Position numbers and translations under genes: made by a program. Shown one piece after another: positions 23,351 to 31,197 of a stretch of DNA of 31,197 nucleotides. The stretch is taken from NCBI GenBank assembly GCA_023128635.1, contig JAGMDP010000150.1:1-31197 (forward strand), written 5' to 3'. The notes beneath the pieces were generated by a model that searched no databases, was not told the origin of the DNA, and saw nothing but the letters and a program-made list of their open reading frames with translations. Every line of letters begins with the position of its first letter. Position 1 is the stretch's first letter. Origin of the DNA: Candidatus Heimdallarchaeota archaeon. GTDB lineage: Archaea; Asgardarchaeota; Heimdallarchaeia; JABLTI01.

Positions 23351-24334
23351 ATGGTTGCAAAGGAAATGAAGAAGAAAATATTGTCAAAAACTAAAGATGG
23401 GTTTGCTTCTAAAGATATGTTAATGTTCAAAGATCCTAGTGAGATGAAAGCAATTCTTCATGAGATTCGTTGGGCCATTCTCCAAAAACTGGCTAAGGAA
23501 CCAAAATTCCCGGCAGATATTGCTCGAGAGATGGGCTTACACGAGCAAAAAATATACTATCATATTCGTCAATTAATCAAAGCTGGGTTAGTCACCATTG
23601 CTTTTGAAAAAGAAATCAGGGGAGCAAAGGCTCGATACTATAAAACCACAGAGAAAGCATATGGCATTGAATTAGATTCTCAAAATGTTGGGCTGCATTT
23701 TAACAGCAACACAAAAGTTGATGATGTCCTTCAAAAATTCTTCAAAGAATTCTATAAGGATTCGAAATATGATGGTTTATTTGTTGTCGGTGCTCCGGAT
23801 GCACATGGTCCACATAAAACCTGGGCTCGTGATGGTCACTATGCGATTTATTTAGCATTGTTTATGGGGCAACTTTTCACAAGTTCAGACGATTTATTTG
23901 TGAAACTTGATGTTGAGGTAAGAGCTGAAAAAGCATTGGATCAAAATTTAATACTGGTGGGTGGACCAGCTGTAAACCTTGTTACTCATGATATAAATAC
24001 AAAATTAGAAGTCCCTGCTTTTGATAATCATATGCAAGGTATTGCTCCCGAGGCAAGATTCGGGAGAGGAATAACATCTAAGGATCCCAAAACCTTCTAT
24101 TCCCAAAATAATGTAGGAATTATTTTCAAAGCTCCAAATCCATTCAATCCCTCTAAAACAGTAATCGCTTTTGCAGGACAAGGAAGACGAGGAACAAAAG
24201 CAGCAATAATTGCATTAACTAAAAACTGGCAAACGATTTTGAAAGGCTACAAAAAAGGGCCATTTAGGACTGTTGTTGAAGGATATGATTTGGATGGCGA
24301 TGGAACTATTGATTCCATAGAAGTTTTAGAATGA
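23351..24334 (+). CDS. winged-helix regulator with S-layer-like C-terminal domain and EF-hand-type loop
   Basis: A protein of about 327 residues with no transmembrane helix. Residues 25-105 are an ArsR-like winged helix: ILHEIRWAILQKLAKEP, FPADIAREMGLHEQKIYYHIRQL as recognition helix, then a basic wing GAKARYYKTTE. The remainder contains LILVGGPAVNLVTHDIN and PFRTVVEGYDLDGDGTIDSIEVLE. The first resembles the repeat seen in archaeal S-layer proteins. The second ends in an EF-hand-type calcium loop (DLDGDGTIDSIE). Such winged-helix plus S-layer-like regulators occur in several archaea; their ligand is unknown. The ATG at 23351 is preferred to the TTG at 23336. An inverted repeat upstream may be its own operator. 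Confidence 0.7.
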   Translation: MVAKEMKKKILSKTKDGFASKDMLMFKDPSEMKAILHEIRWAILQKLAKEPKFPADIAREMGLHEQKIYYHIRQLIKAGLVTIAFEKEIRGAKARYYKTTEKAYGIELDSQNVGLHFNSNTKVDDVLQKFFKEFYKDSKYDGLFVVGAPDAHGPHKTWARDGHYAIYLALFMGQLFTSSDDLFVKLDVEVRAEKALDQNLILVGGPAVNLVTHDINTKLEVPAFDNHMQGIAPEARFGRGITSKDPKTFYSQNNVGIIFKAPNPFNPSKTVIAFAGQGRRGTKAAIIALTKNWQTILKGYKKGPFRTVVEGYDLDGDGTIDSIEVLE

Positions 24335-24358
24335 AAAAAATGGAACAAAAATGTTCCA
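24334..24358 (-). terminator. hairpin plus T-run terminator between convergent genes
   Basis: On the minus strand TGGAACA-TTTT-TGTTCCA (24341-24358) forms a 7-bp stem with a four-base loop, followed by TTTTTTTC. This has the look of an intrinsic terminator for the YkgJ-like gene, whose stop is ten bases before it. The stem could also serve the convergent regulator gene. Confidence 0.65.
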
Positions 24359-24367
24359 AGTAAAAAA

Positions 24368-25087
24368 TTATTTGTCTTTTGCATCTGGATCTTGAGGGGT
24401 TTCGTCTTGAGATTTCTTGAGCAACTCATCTAGTTTATCTTTGTCCTCAGCAGACATTTTATCTACTGTTTCTTGTGATTGTTTCATGAAGTGACGAATA
24501 AATAATCCCTGTAATGGTATCAATGCTATAGTTGTATCTGCTCTTTCATTGAAATCTTGAACCGATGTATTTCTCATAACTTGTAATTTTTCTTTTGTCA
24601 TATCTCCTTCTCCTATTCCTGGGCAGGTTGGATCAGAGACATAGTATTTTTCTCCACTAAAGTAAAGTGGAAAGGTTTTACAGAAGAGCGGAAGTGTGAA
24701 ATAGATGTTACATATTTTATTTTCCTCATCATAAAATGGACAAATACCTTTGCCGTTTTCATCTTCATCTTTCATTTTAACATAAGGAATTAATGCAAGC
24801 TGACCAAGTGAATCTTCTTTACTCACACCTCGGAGCTCTAAATGAGGAAGAATAATTGACATAAAGCTTCCTTGTTTTGTCCATCTTGTTAGATCAGAAA
24901 ACGTTACTGGAATTGGATCGCGATTTTGACAACACGCACCACACTTTTGACACTCAAACTTGAATTTCGATGGTTTCTCTTTTTCTTCAGTTTTTTCCAC
25001 ATTCTCTTTCTTAGTTTTCTTTTTAGGTTTTGCTTTTGCTTTCTCGGATTTTTTTTCCGGCTTAACTTTTGCTTTCTTATCTGTCAT
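24368..25087 (-). CDS. YkgJ-family cysteine-cluster protein
   Basis: A 239-residue soluble protein. A Lys/Glu-rich, disordered N-terminal tail of about 45 residues precedes the YkgJ (CxxCxxCC) domain. That domain has ECQKCGACCQNRDPIPVTFSD, then GICPFYDEENKICNIYFTLPLFCKTFPLYF and later DPTCPGIGEGD, which together provide the eight or so cysteines of the family, likely a zinc or iron-sulfur site. The family is widespread and its reaction is poorly known. The acidic tail ends in DKDKLDELLKKSQDETPQ. The ATG is clear. The basic tail looks like a nucleic-acid or ribosome-contact tail, but this is inference. It is transcribed divergently from glyS. Confidence 0.85.
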   Translation of the reverse strand: MTDKKAKVKPEKKSEKAKAKPKKKTKKENVEKTEEKEKPSKFKFECQKCGACCQNRDPIPVTFSDLTRWTKQGSFMSIILPHLELRGVSKEDSLGQLALIPYVKMKDEDENGKGICPFYDEENKICNIYFTLPLFCKTFPLYFSGEKYYVSDPTCPGIGEGDMTKEKLQVMRNTSVQDFNERADTTIALIPLQGLFIRHFMKQSQETVDKMSAEDKDKLDELLKKSQDETPQDPDAKDK

Positions 25088-25259
25088 TTCAATTGATTCC
25101 TTAGTATTCTGTATTCAATTCAGAAAAATCATATCAAAAGATTTACTATACAGTTGAAAAACAATGGTACTAGTAATAAAAAGACCGTTAAAAAGAAAAT
25201 GCTTTTAACTTAATATTTTGGCAAAAAACAAGAAAGAAAACGAAGAAGTCCAACGCTAA

Positions 25260-26816
25260 TTGGAGGAAACGAGTATTTCTGAAAAAAAACAACCCTTACT
25301 AGACAAAATTCAAGATGTCTCATTTCGCAGAGGAATAGCCTATCCCACAGGGGAAATCTATGGCGGATTATCAGGTGCATTTGATTATGGTCCTCTAGGA
25401 ACATTGATGAGACTCAAACTAATCAATTTCTGGCGCGAGTATTTCGTAAAAGATGAAAATCATTTCGAAGTAGAAGGATCTCTGATCATTCCGGAAAAAG
25501 TCTTTGAAGCCTCAGGTCACTTGGCAAAATTCAATGACCCACTTGTTCAATGCAAGTCTTGTAAGTCTATGTTTAGAGCTGATAAGATAATCGAAGATAA
25601 ACTCAAGCAGAATGCGGATGGTTTGTCTCCAGAAGAACTTGATGAAATCATTAGTAAGAACAAACTCAAGTGTCCAAGCTGTGAGGGAGATTTCATGAAT
25701 GCTAGAGAGTTTAATTTAATGTTAAAGACCGAGGTTGGTTCTGTGTCTGGAAATGTCGCGTATCTTCGACCGGAAACTGCCCAGAATATATTCACAAGTT
25801 TCAAACGAATATCTCATGCTATGAGAGCAAAACTCCCATTTGGAATTGCTCAAGTTGGCAAAGTGTATCGTAATGAGATTTCTCCAAGACAGTTCATAAT
25901 ACGCGTTAGAGAATTCAAGCAAATGGAATTAGAGGTCTTTTTTGCGGAAGACCAACTAGATAATCCTCCAAGATTTGAGGAATTAGCAGATGAACTTTTA
26001 CCAATACTCACTCGAGAACAACAGGCAAAAGGAATAGAAGAACCAACTTTGATTTCAGCAGCAGATGCAGTGAAAAAGAAAATACTACCAAATGCTGCTA
26101 TGGCTTATTATTTGGTTAAAGAAAAGATTCTCTTTGAGGAAGTCGGTGTGAATCCTGAACTAATCCGTTTCAGACATATGTTGCCCAAAGAAACTCCACA
26201 TTATAGTGGAGGGAACTTCGATCTCGAGGTGAAACTCTCTATTGGGTGGACAGAAATTGTAGGAAATGCATTCAGACAACAACACGACTTGATAAGTCAT
26301 GAGAAAGCAAGTAAAACCAAGATGGGTATTCAACATACAACTGGAAATGTTATTCCTTTTGTTGTAGAACCATCCATTGGTGTTGGGAGAACAATGTACT
26401 GTGTTCTTGAAAGTTGCTATCGAGAAACCGATGATAGGGACTGGACTTGGTTCCAATTTCCATCAACAATTGCTCCCTATGATGTTCAAGTATGCCCATT
26501 AATGAAAAAAGATGGGTTACAAGAGAAAGCTCTCGAGGTATTTGAAGAACTAAAATCTGAAGGGTTTGAAACCATATTTGATAATACCGGGAAAATCGGC
26601 AAAAGATACGCTCGAGCAGATGAGATAGGAACACCCTATTGCGTAACAATTGATTATGATACCTTGCAAGATGATACAGTAACGATTAGAGACAGAGACA
26701 CTATGAAACAAATAAGAGTACCCCAAGAAGAACTCCCCGATGCAATTGTATTACTGCTTACAGGAGAATATGGCCTCAAAGAATTAGAAGACCTATTAAA
26801 AGAAAGTACAGAGTAA
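25260..26816 (+). CDS. glyS: glycyl-tRNA synthetase (archaeal/eukaryotic alpha2 type)
   Basis: A 518-residue class II synthetase that charges tRNA-Gly. RRGIAYPTGEIYGGLSGAFDYGPLG is the family N-terminus. Motif 2 is visible as GKVYRNEISPRQFIIRVREFKQMELEVFF, and motif 3 as EPSIGVGRTMYCVLE. ETAQNIF and EIVGNAFRQQHDL line the glycine site. Residues about 98-140 carry a zinc ribbon (CKSCKSM...CPSCEGDF). The C-terminal anticodon-binding domain begins at IAPYDVQVCPLMK and includes RYARADEIGTPYCVTID. The frame is blocked by a stop directly before the TTG at 25260 and there is no ATG before residue 48 or so, so the TTG is the only reasonable start. Confidence 0.97.
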   Translation: MEETSISEKKQPLLDKIQDVSFRRGIAYPTGEIYGGLSGAFDYGPLGTLMRLKLINFWREYFVKDENHFEVEGSLIIPEKVFEASGHLAKFNDPLVQCKSCKSMFRADKIIEDKLKQNADGLSPEELDEIISKNKLKCPSCEGDFMNAREFNLMLKTEVGSVSGNVAYLRPETAQNIFTSFKRISHAMRAKLPFGIAQVGKVYRNEISPRQFIIRVREFKQMELEVFFAEDQLDNPPRFEELADELLPILTREQQAKGIEEPTLISAADAVKKKILPNAAMAYYLVKEKILFEEVGVNPELIRFRHMLPKETPHYSGGNFDLEVKLSIGWTEIVGNAFRQQHDLISHEKASKTKMGIQHTTGNVIPFVVEPSIGVGRTMYCVLESCYRETDDRDWTWFQFPSTIAPYDVQVCPLMKKDGLQEKALEVFEELKSEGFETIFDNTGKIGKRYARADEIGTPYCVTIDYDTLQDDTVTIRDRDTMKQIRVPQEELPDAIVLLLTGEYGLKELEDLLKESTE

Positions 26817-26852
26817 ATCTGTTCTTTCAATTTTCATAAAAAAAATGAAAAA

Positions 26853-26999
26853 TTATTTAGCTTTCAATTTTTTGATAATAGGTGGTCTAGTTTTCAACAA
26901 AATTCTGTGACCACAATCCGGACATTTAGATCCCGGCATCAAGTTTAGCTGTTCAGGGGTAACAACTTTACCACAACGGTGACAAACATACTTGGTCAT
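26853..26999 (-). CDS. rpoP: DNA-directed RNA polymerase subunit Rpo12 (RpoP)
   Basis: A 48-residue protein that is a standard archaeal Rpo12, counterpart of eukaryotic Rpb12. Zinc is held by CHRC (Cys6, Cys9) and CPDC (Cys26, Cys29), and the ending GHRILLKTRPPIIKKLKAK is diagnostic. Rpo12 stabilises the assembly platform of RNA polymerase. The ATG at 26999 matches the family start; the open frame extends 27 codons further but these residues do not belong. A TATA element CTTTTATATTATAG lies at about 27058-27070. The gene converges with glyS with a 36-base gap. Its presence argues for an archaeal genome. Confidence 0.97.
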   Translation of the reverse strand: MTKYVCHRCGKVVTPEQLNLMPGSKCPDCGHRILLKTRPPIIKKLKAK

Positions 27000-27126
27000 G
27001 ATTTTTTTCCTCACTAATCGTTTTTCTATGTCTCTTATATAATGTTTCCTATTTCTATCTATAATATAAAAGAATGCCATTATTGAGATAGTATGATTTT
27101 AATGTAAGTGACTCATAAATACAAGT

Positions 27127-27705
27127 ATGAATATTCTCATTATATATGCTCATCCAAACGAAGAGAGTTTTTGTTCAGCAATTAAGAAGAAATTAGTAGA
27201 AGGATTAAAAGAAAACAAAAATACCGTGAGAATTCATGATCTATATTCAAGTAATTTCAATCCTAATCTAACAAAAATCGAATTAATTGGTGACCCAAAA
27301 ACACTTCCCGGTTATAAAACAATAGTAAAATATCAGCATGATATAAACTGGGCAAATGTCATAATTATAATTCACCCTGCTTGGTGGTACGGCGTTCCAG
27401 CTATTTTGAAGGGATACTTTGATCGTGTTTTAGCTGATGGATTTGCATTTACTTATGAAGATGATAAACCAGATCCCAAACTGCTTAATAAGAAAGGTAT
27501 ATTGATACAAACTTTTGATGCAACAGAAGAAATGGAGAAAGAACTATTTGATGAAGTAACTTCTAAAAGTGTTTTTTATACTTGGACGTATTGTGGGTTA
27601 GTGGATTGGCAGCATAAAGCAATGTTCAGAGTCAACTACGTGAGTCAAGAGCAAAGAATAAAATGGTTAGAAGAAATATGCGTCATAGGAAAAAGTATAA
27701 ACTAA
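27127..27705 (+). CDS. flavodoxin-fold NAD(P)H:quinone reductase-like protein
   Basis: A 192-residue flavoprotein of the NQO1/KefF/MdaB group. It shows the N-terminal ILIIYAHPNEESFCSAIKK FMN/FAD phosphate loop, HPAWWYGVPAILKGYFDRVL that contacts flavin, and GFAFTYEDDK before the last strands. Enzymes of this group take two electrons from NAD(P)H to quinones or small electrophiles. It lies 20 bases upstream of the aIF2B-like gene and may be cotranscribed. The ATG is the natural start. Confidence 0.9.
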   Translation: MNILIIYAHPNEESFCSAIKKKLVEGLKENKNTVRIHDLYSSNFNPNLTKIELIGDPKTLPGYKTIVKYQHDINWANVIIIIHPAWWYGVPAILKGYFDRVLADGFAFTYEDDKPDPKLLNKKGILIQTFDATEEMEKELFDEVTSKSVFYTWTYCGLVDWQHKAMFRVNYVSQEQRIKWLEEICVIGKSIN

Positions 27706-27725
27706 AGAAATGATTTGTGAGTATT

Positions 27726-28592
27726 ATGCTGTCAAAGGAATTCCAAAGGGACATTGAGAAAATAAAAATAGATACCATTCATGGAGCTGTCTATCTTACA
27801 ATTGAAATACTAAAGGCAATCAGAAAAGAAGTGGAGAGAACAGAAGAGACTGGTGTAAAAGAATTCAATGCCTTAATTGAAGAATTAGAAACCATACATC
27901 CTGAAATGGCTTCAATAAGAATAGTAATTAAATTACTCAAGGAAGGGAAATCTCACAGGATAAAGAAGAAAATCGATTACTTGGATTTAATAGATGTCAT
28001 ATACGAAAGAATCATGTTTAAAGAAAAAATCACAAGTACGAATCTCATGAAAATCTTGCTTGATGCCCAATCAATTATGACAATTTCTTATAGTTCAACA
28101 ATTCTAGATGCATTTAAGCAATTGGCGACGAATACAATAGATAAAAGAGTATATGTCTTAGAATCTAGACCGAAGAGAGAGGGAATAGTTCTTGCGAAAA
28201 GATTAGCTGAACTTGGATTCAGAGTAAGACTAATCGCTGATGCAGCAGCAGGATACTATGCAAAAGATGCAGACATAATAGTTGTTGGTGCTGATACAAT
28301 TCTACCTGATGGATCAACTCTCAATAAAATAGGCTCATTTCAACTAGCATTAATAGCTAAATATTATCAGAAACCATTCGTTGTAGCAGCATCCACAAAT
28401 AAACTCGCAGTATCAGCTCCGGAAAATCTCAAGGAATTAATTACAGATAAACCCATAGAAGAGATCTATGAATCAACCATAGAGAAACTCACAGTGAAAA
28501 ACATCTATTTCGAGTTAATCCCAAGAGAATTAGTAACAATATTCGTTTCTGATGAAGAAATGGAATTATTCCCAGAGGAAAACAACAAATAG
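27726..28592 (+). CDS. aIF2B / ribose-1,5-bisphosphate isomerase family protein
   Basis: A 288-residue protein of the family that includes eIF2B alpha, beta and delta subunits, MtnA and R15P isomerase. IMTISYSSTILDAFK begins the nucleotide-binding half, VLESRPKREGIVLAKRLAE follows, then DADIIVVGADTILPDGSTLNKIGSFQLALIAKY. The Cys that acts in the isomerases is replaced by Tyr/Ser in SYSST, as in eIF2B subunits, so a translation-factor-like or scaffold role is more likely than isomerisation. This is inference. The ATG at 27726 follows GTGAG by four bases; the GTG at 27717 is that ribosome site. It lies directly upstream of the initiator tRNA gene. Confidence 0.8.
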   Translation: MLSKEFQRDIEKIKIDTIHGAVYLTIEILKAIRKEVERTEETGVKEFNALIEELETIHPEMASIRIVIKLLKEGKSHRIKKKIDYLDLIDVIYERIMFKEKITSTNLMKILLDAQSIMTISYSSTILDAFKQLATNTIDKRVYVLESRPKREGIVLAKRLAELGFRVRLIADAAAGYYAKDADIIVVGADTILPDGSTLNKIGSFQLALIAKYYQKPFVVAASTNKLAVSAPENLKELITDKPIEEIYESTIEKLTVKNIYFELIPRELVTIFVSDEEMELFPEENNK

Positions 28593-28692
28593 AACTTTTT
28601 ATTGATGAACAAGATTTCAAATCGCAATAATGTGTAAGAAGATTTTACACAAAAAAAAGAAAAATTATGTTGAAATAAATTAAAGCTAAACC

Positions 28693-28701
28693 TTATAAAT
28701 A
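28693..28701 (+). promoter_or_regulatory. TATA box of the initiator tRNA gene
   Basis: CCTTATAAATAAC with the core TTATAAATA lies about 40 bases upstream of the first tRNA base, giving a short 5' leader. Confidence 0.6.
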
Positions 28702-28737
28702 ACGACTCAAAGAAATTGATAAGAAACCCCTAACAAG

Positions 28738-28816
28738 AGCGCGGTGGGGTAGCTAGGTTGTGCCCACAGGGCTCATAACCCTGGGATCGGTGGTTCGAAT
28801 CCACCCCGCGCTACCA
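28738..28816 (+). tRNA. initiator tRNA-Met (CAT)
   Basis: A full cloverleaf of 79 bases. The acceptor AGCGCGG pairs with CCGCGCT; the anticodon stem CAGGG/CCCTG surrounds CTCATAA, with anticodon CAT; the T stem is GGTGG/CCACC with loop TTCGAAT. The A1-U72 pair and the three G-C pairs next to the anticodon loop are the marks of an archaeal/eukaryotic-type initiator. The discriminator A is followed by an encoded CCA. There is no intron. The 3' end is followed by T-rich sequence for termination. Confidence 0.97.
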
Positions 28817-28817
28817 T

Positions 28818-28836
28818 TTAGTTTTTATTTTTCTTT
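28818..28836 (+). terminator. T-rich tract after the initiator tRNA
   Basis: TTTAGTTTTTATTTTTCTT directly follows the encoded CCA and is likely the tRNA terminator. It overlaps the last codons of the convergent sulfotransferase gene. Confidence 0.5.
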
Positions 28837-29934
28837 CTCGTAACCAAATATCTCGAAAGCATAATGACAATTGGCATTGACTTCTTTGATAAGTTCATCT
28901 GTTATCTGATGAACATTTGGTTTGAAGTCTTCTTGCTCTTGAATAAAGTCTTGAAATTCATTTTTATATTCCATAAAACCATCCAATTTCAATTTTCGAT
29001 GTATCTTCTCAATTGTTGAAAGTGGATTTTCTATGAATTCTTCATAAGATATGTCAATGAAATTCTCTTTAGGAATTAAGGAGATATCCTTAGAATATTT
29101 TTCATATATTTTCTGATACAATTTGAAGATTGATTTTTTTATTTCCCCCTCATCCCATTTTTGTAGAGAAAAAACTTCTCTTGTTTTTATATGGAGGTTA
29201 ATCGAAGAAGCATAAGTATAATAGGGGTTGCGATGTAGATGGATGAACTTTGCATTTGGAAAGAATTCCAACAATGTCTTTATTCTCCCCGTGTTACTTG
29301 GATTTTTTAGCATCAGTTTTTTTCCTTTTTCTTTGTAAGTTATTTTTTTCATGTTGAACAAGTACCATTTTAGCCATTTCTTTCTATTTCTAGGAGAAAC
29401 ATCTAATGTAGCATAACTTGCATATTTCCAGAAATTCCTAGGAAAAATCATGCAATCAGTGAATGAGCAGCTACAATAACTAATTAAGCTGTGTTCCATT
29501 TCAGATGGTTTTTCACTGGAAATTTTCACATTATCAAAAGGTCTGGTTTCTGGCAAGAATTTATCTACTAGTTTATTTGCCAAATTCGGAAAAGCTAATG
29601 AAAAACGAGTTGTTAATATTGTATCTGCAAAGTGAGGATACCCATAGTTCTTATTTTTTGATAATAAAGTATTCAAGTAAGTTGAGCCACTTCTCCATAA
29701 CCCAATGATGAAAATTGGATCCTCTTTAATTTCAGTTCTACGAATTTTCCTGAAGAAAAAGATTCGCTCAACCATTCTTAAAGGCATGAGCATTACACTC
29801 ATAAAAAGAGCAAAAAATAATCTGGGAAAGTATTTCGGATGCACTCTGAATCTATTTTCAAATAATAGTCTAATGATATTGCTTGTTGAGGAACCAGCTA
29901 AGGGTTCTTTTTTAACTATCCAGTGCTTCTTCAT
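28825..29934 (-). CDS. sulfotransferase-family protein (PAPS-dependent)
   Basis: A protein of about 369 residues. The 5'-phosphosulfate-binding loop GLWRSGSTYLNTLL (about 75-88) and the 3'-phosphate motif FIHLHRNPYYTYASS (about 230) are both recognisable, and LMLKNPSNTGRIKTLLEFFPNA is the typical segment before the latter. It would transfer sulfate from PAPS to an alcohol or amine; the acceptor is unknown. Two short hydrophobic stretches near 35-60 may give membrane association, as in Golgi-type sulfotransferases. I chose the ATG at 29934, preceded by AAAAGTGGA. The family is common in bacteria and eukaryotes but unusual in archaea. It lies tail to tail with the tRNA, eight bases apart. Confidence 0.8.
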   Translation of the reverse strand: MKKHWIVKKEPLAGSSTSNIIRLLFENRFRVHPKYFPRLFFALFMSVMLMPLRMVERIFFFRKIRRTEIKEDPIFIIGLWRSGSTYLNTLLSKNKNYGYPHFADTILTTRFSLAFPNLANKLVDKFLPETRPFDNVKISSEKPSEMEHSLISYCSCSFTDCMIFPRNFWKYASYATLDVSPRNRKKWLKWYLFNMKKITYKEKGKKLMLKNPSNTGRIKTLLEFFPNAKFIHLHRNPYYTYASSINLHIKTREVFSLQKWDEGEIKKSIFKLYQKIYEKYSKDISLIPKENFIDISYEEFIENPLSTIEKIHRKLKLDGFMEYKNEFQDFIQEQEDFKPNVHQITDELIKEVNANCHYAFEIFGYEKEK

Positions 29935-30029
29935 TCCACTTTTTCTCTCACGCAACTCTCAATATTGCTCTAAATTATAGAATATTCGATTAAACCTTTT
30001 ATATTTCTTCCTAGAATTAGCTTATATGA

Positions 30030-30058
30030 AAAAAAGAGAATTGAGAGCTAATTTGCTC
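30030..30058 (-). terminator. hairpin and T-run after the saccharopine dehydrogenase-like gene
   Basis: On the minus strand the stop is directly followed by AGAGC-AAATTA-GCTCT, then CAATTC and CTTTTTTTC. The short stem and the T-run suggest the end of the transcript. Confidence 0.45.
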
Positions 30059-31195
30059 TTACAGTTCTTCGATAGTCTCCTTAAATATCACATTTCTCTT
30101 CTGTAAGTACTCAATAACCTGGTGATAGACTTCTGAATGTTTTCCTAATAGTTCTGGAGGAATGATTCCTCTTTCTTTGAATTTTCCTTCAAGTATAATT
30201 CGAGCAACAGCAGTACAAGTATAGCCTGTTGTTCTTGCTATAGATAATATACCCTTCTCTCTATCGTACTTGTCATGCATATCATAGGTATAACGTAGTT
30301 TCTTGTCATCTTTCATTCCCTCAATGATAATCTTCATAAAAGTATGATCTTCATCTCCCTCTTCAAACATCCAATGATCAAGCAGAAGTTTATGTGTTAA
30401 CTCAATTGGTTTGATTTTCTTTCCTTTTACATCAATTTCCTCTGTATTGAGGAATCCTGCTTCTATTAGCATTTGCATTTTTTCTATATGATCAGGATAT
30501 CTTAGTGTCATTTCTTTCATGAAAGGAATATCCATTGTCTTGTGGAGAGTTCTAAGACCATCAGTATTAATGCCTACAAGAGTTCCTACTTCTGGAAAAT
30601 CTAATAGTTCAAGTTCAGATAATGCTGGTAGAACAACTTCCTTACTATTCTCAATATATCTTCCTAATAGGATGTATTCCTCGATTACCTCAATGGGTGG
30701 ATAAGGTGATTTATAATCAAAAAGCCAGTTCCTTTCTACTGGTAATCCCCCAACATAACATAGGAAACTTTCTGTTTTATCTAAGATTGAATCAATATAC
30801 CCAAGTATGATATTACTTGAACCAGGAGCTACTCCACAGTCAACAACAGCTGTAACTCCTTTCTCCTTTGCTAATTCATCTAAGCTTAATGCATCTTCCT
30901 CGAAAAATGAGATATCTACTATGTTCTTTCCTGCTTCAATTACTGCCTTAAGAGACTTATAGCCGATAGAACTTGGAAGAGCTCCAATTACTAAATCAAA
31001 ATCCTTCACAATATCTTTGATGATACTGGGATTGGATAAATCTGCACATATTCCATGAAGATCATAATCATGTGTCAGTTTATCTAAAACCTCTTGGTTA
31101 ATATCAACTATTGAAACCTTAGTAGAAGGATCTTCTGCTAGATCTCTTGCAATAACATTTCCTGTATATCCTGCTCCTAAAACAACAACTTTCAT
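30059..31195 (-). CDS. saccharopine dehydrogenase / carboxynorspermidine-type oxidoreductase family protein
   Basis: A 378-residue NAD(P)-dependent enzyme. The N-terminal Rossmann motif VVVLGAGYTGNVIARDLAE is followed by VSIVDINQEVLDKL, and DLVIGALPSSIGYKSLKAVIEAG is the second family signature. VDISFFEEDALSLDELAKEKGVTAV and DCGVAPGSSNIILGY continue it. The rest is the alpha/beta substrate domain, with RTTGYTCTAVARIILEG near the end. The family includes lysine-ketoglutarate reductase/saccharopine reductase and carboxynorspermidine dehydrogenase; sequence by eye does not separate them. The ATG start is two bases from the window end, so the gene is complete. Confidence 0.85.
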   Translation of the reverse strand: MKVVVLGAGYTGNVIARDLAEDPSTKVSIVDINQEVLDKLTHDYDLHGICADLSNPSIIKDIVKDFDLVIGALPSSIGYKSLKAVIEAGKNIVDISFFEEDALSLDELAKEKGVTAVVDCGVAPGSSNIILGYIDSILDKTESFLCYVGGLPVERNWLFDYKSPYPPIEVIEEYILLGRYIENSKEVVLPALSELELLDFPEVGTLVGINTDGLRTLHKTMDIPFMKEMTLRYPDHIEKMQMLIEAGFLNTEEIDVKGKKIKPIELTHKLLLDHWMFEEGDEDHTFMKIIIEGMKDDKKLRYTYDMHDKYDREKGILSIARTTGYTCTAVARIILEGKFKERGIIPPELLGKHSEVYHQVIEYLQKRNVIFKETIEEL

Positions 31196-31197
31196 AT

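Noticed and set aside
25210..25404. Open frame of 64 codons on the minus strand over the glyS start
   Set aside because: It is antisense to the conserved GlyRS N-terminus and has no recognisable feature.
1..31197. CRISPR array, insertion sequence or prophage
   Set aside because: No regularly spaced direct repeats, transposase, integrase, capsid or terminase-like genes were seen on reading through the window.

Overview
The window looks like an archaeal chromosome segment, most likely from an Asgard archaeon; a Heimdallarchaeia-like lineage is my tentative guess. Archaeal signs are RNA polymerase subunit Rpo12 (rpoP), a glycyl-tRNA synthetase of archaeal/eukaryotic type, an aIF2B-like protein, and an initiator tRNA with an A1-U72 pair. 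TATA boxes lie about 25 bases before several starts, and some genes look leaderless. A complete type IB topoisomerase narrows the range, since within archaea that enzyme is known from Thaumarchaeota, their relatives and some Asgards. A seven-helix membrane protein with a roadblock/longin-like tail also fits Asgard. The DNA is visibly AT-rich. There are no CRISPR arrays, insertion sequences or phage genes.

Layout. 1-6100: the end of a TPR protein, two overlapping GNAT genes, a PlsY-like acyltransferase facing an alpha/beta hydrolase plus DegV pair, and a small GNAT. 6435-9237: a winged-helix/ferredoxin protein, MsrB, and a two-gene unit of a four-helix membrane protein and a membrane-anchored tandem winged-helix regulator. 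9401-13855: a solute-binding protein whose lobes appear circularly permuted, the 7TM protein, a membrane zinc-ribbon protein and a four-CxxC protein. 13856-14297 is non-coding but rich in hairpins. 14298-17098: a HicB/DinB-like protein and topoisomerase IB.

17197-21139 is the most unusual part: an anaerobic (class III) ribonucleotide reductase locus. The large NrdD carries a complete NrdR repressor module at its N-terminus. It stops just after the first CxxC of the C-terminal zinc site. The second CxxC and the glycyl-radical loop lie on a separate 79-residue protein directly downstream with its own ribosome binding site. A thioredoxin/glutaredoxin-like protein and the activase NrdG follow. 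Two NrdR-box matches 31 bp apart sit upstream, suggesting that the fused NrdR module still controls its own operon.

21307-31195 is mostly housekeeping: glmS, a winged-helix regulator with an S-layer-like tail, a YkgJ-type cysteine-cluster protein, glyS, rpoP, a flavodoxin-fold reductase, an aIF2B-like protein, the initiator tRNA, a sulfotransferase and a saccharopine dehydrogenase-family protein.

Start codons were often moved inward to an ATG preceded by GTGAG, GAGGA or a similar Shine-Dalgarno-like motif. All functional calls rest on motif recognition by eye, without database searches.
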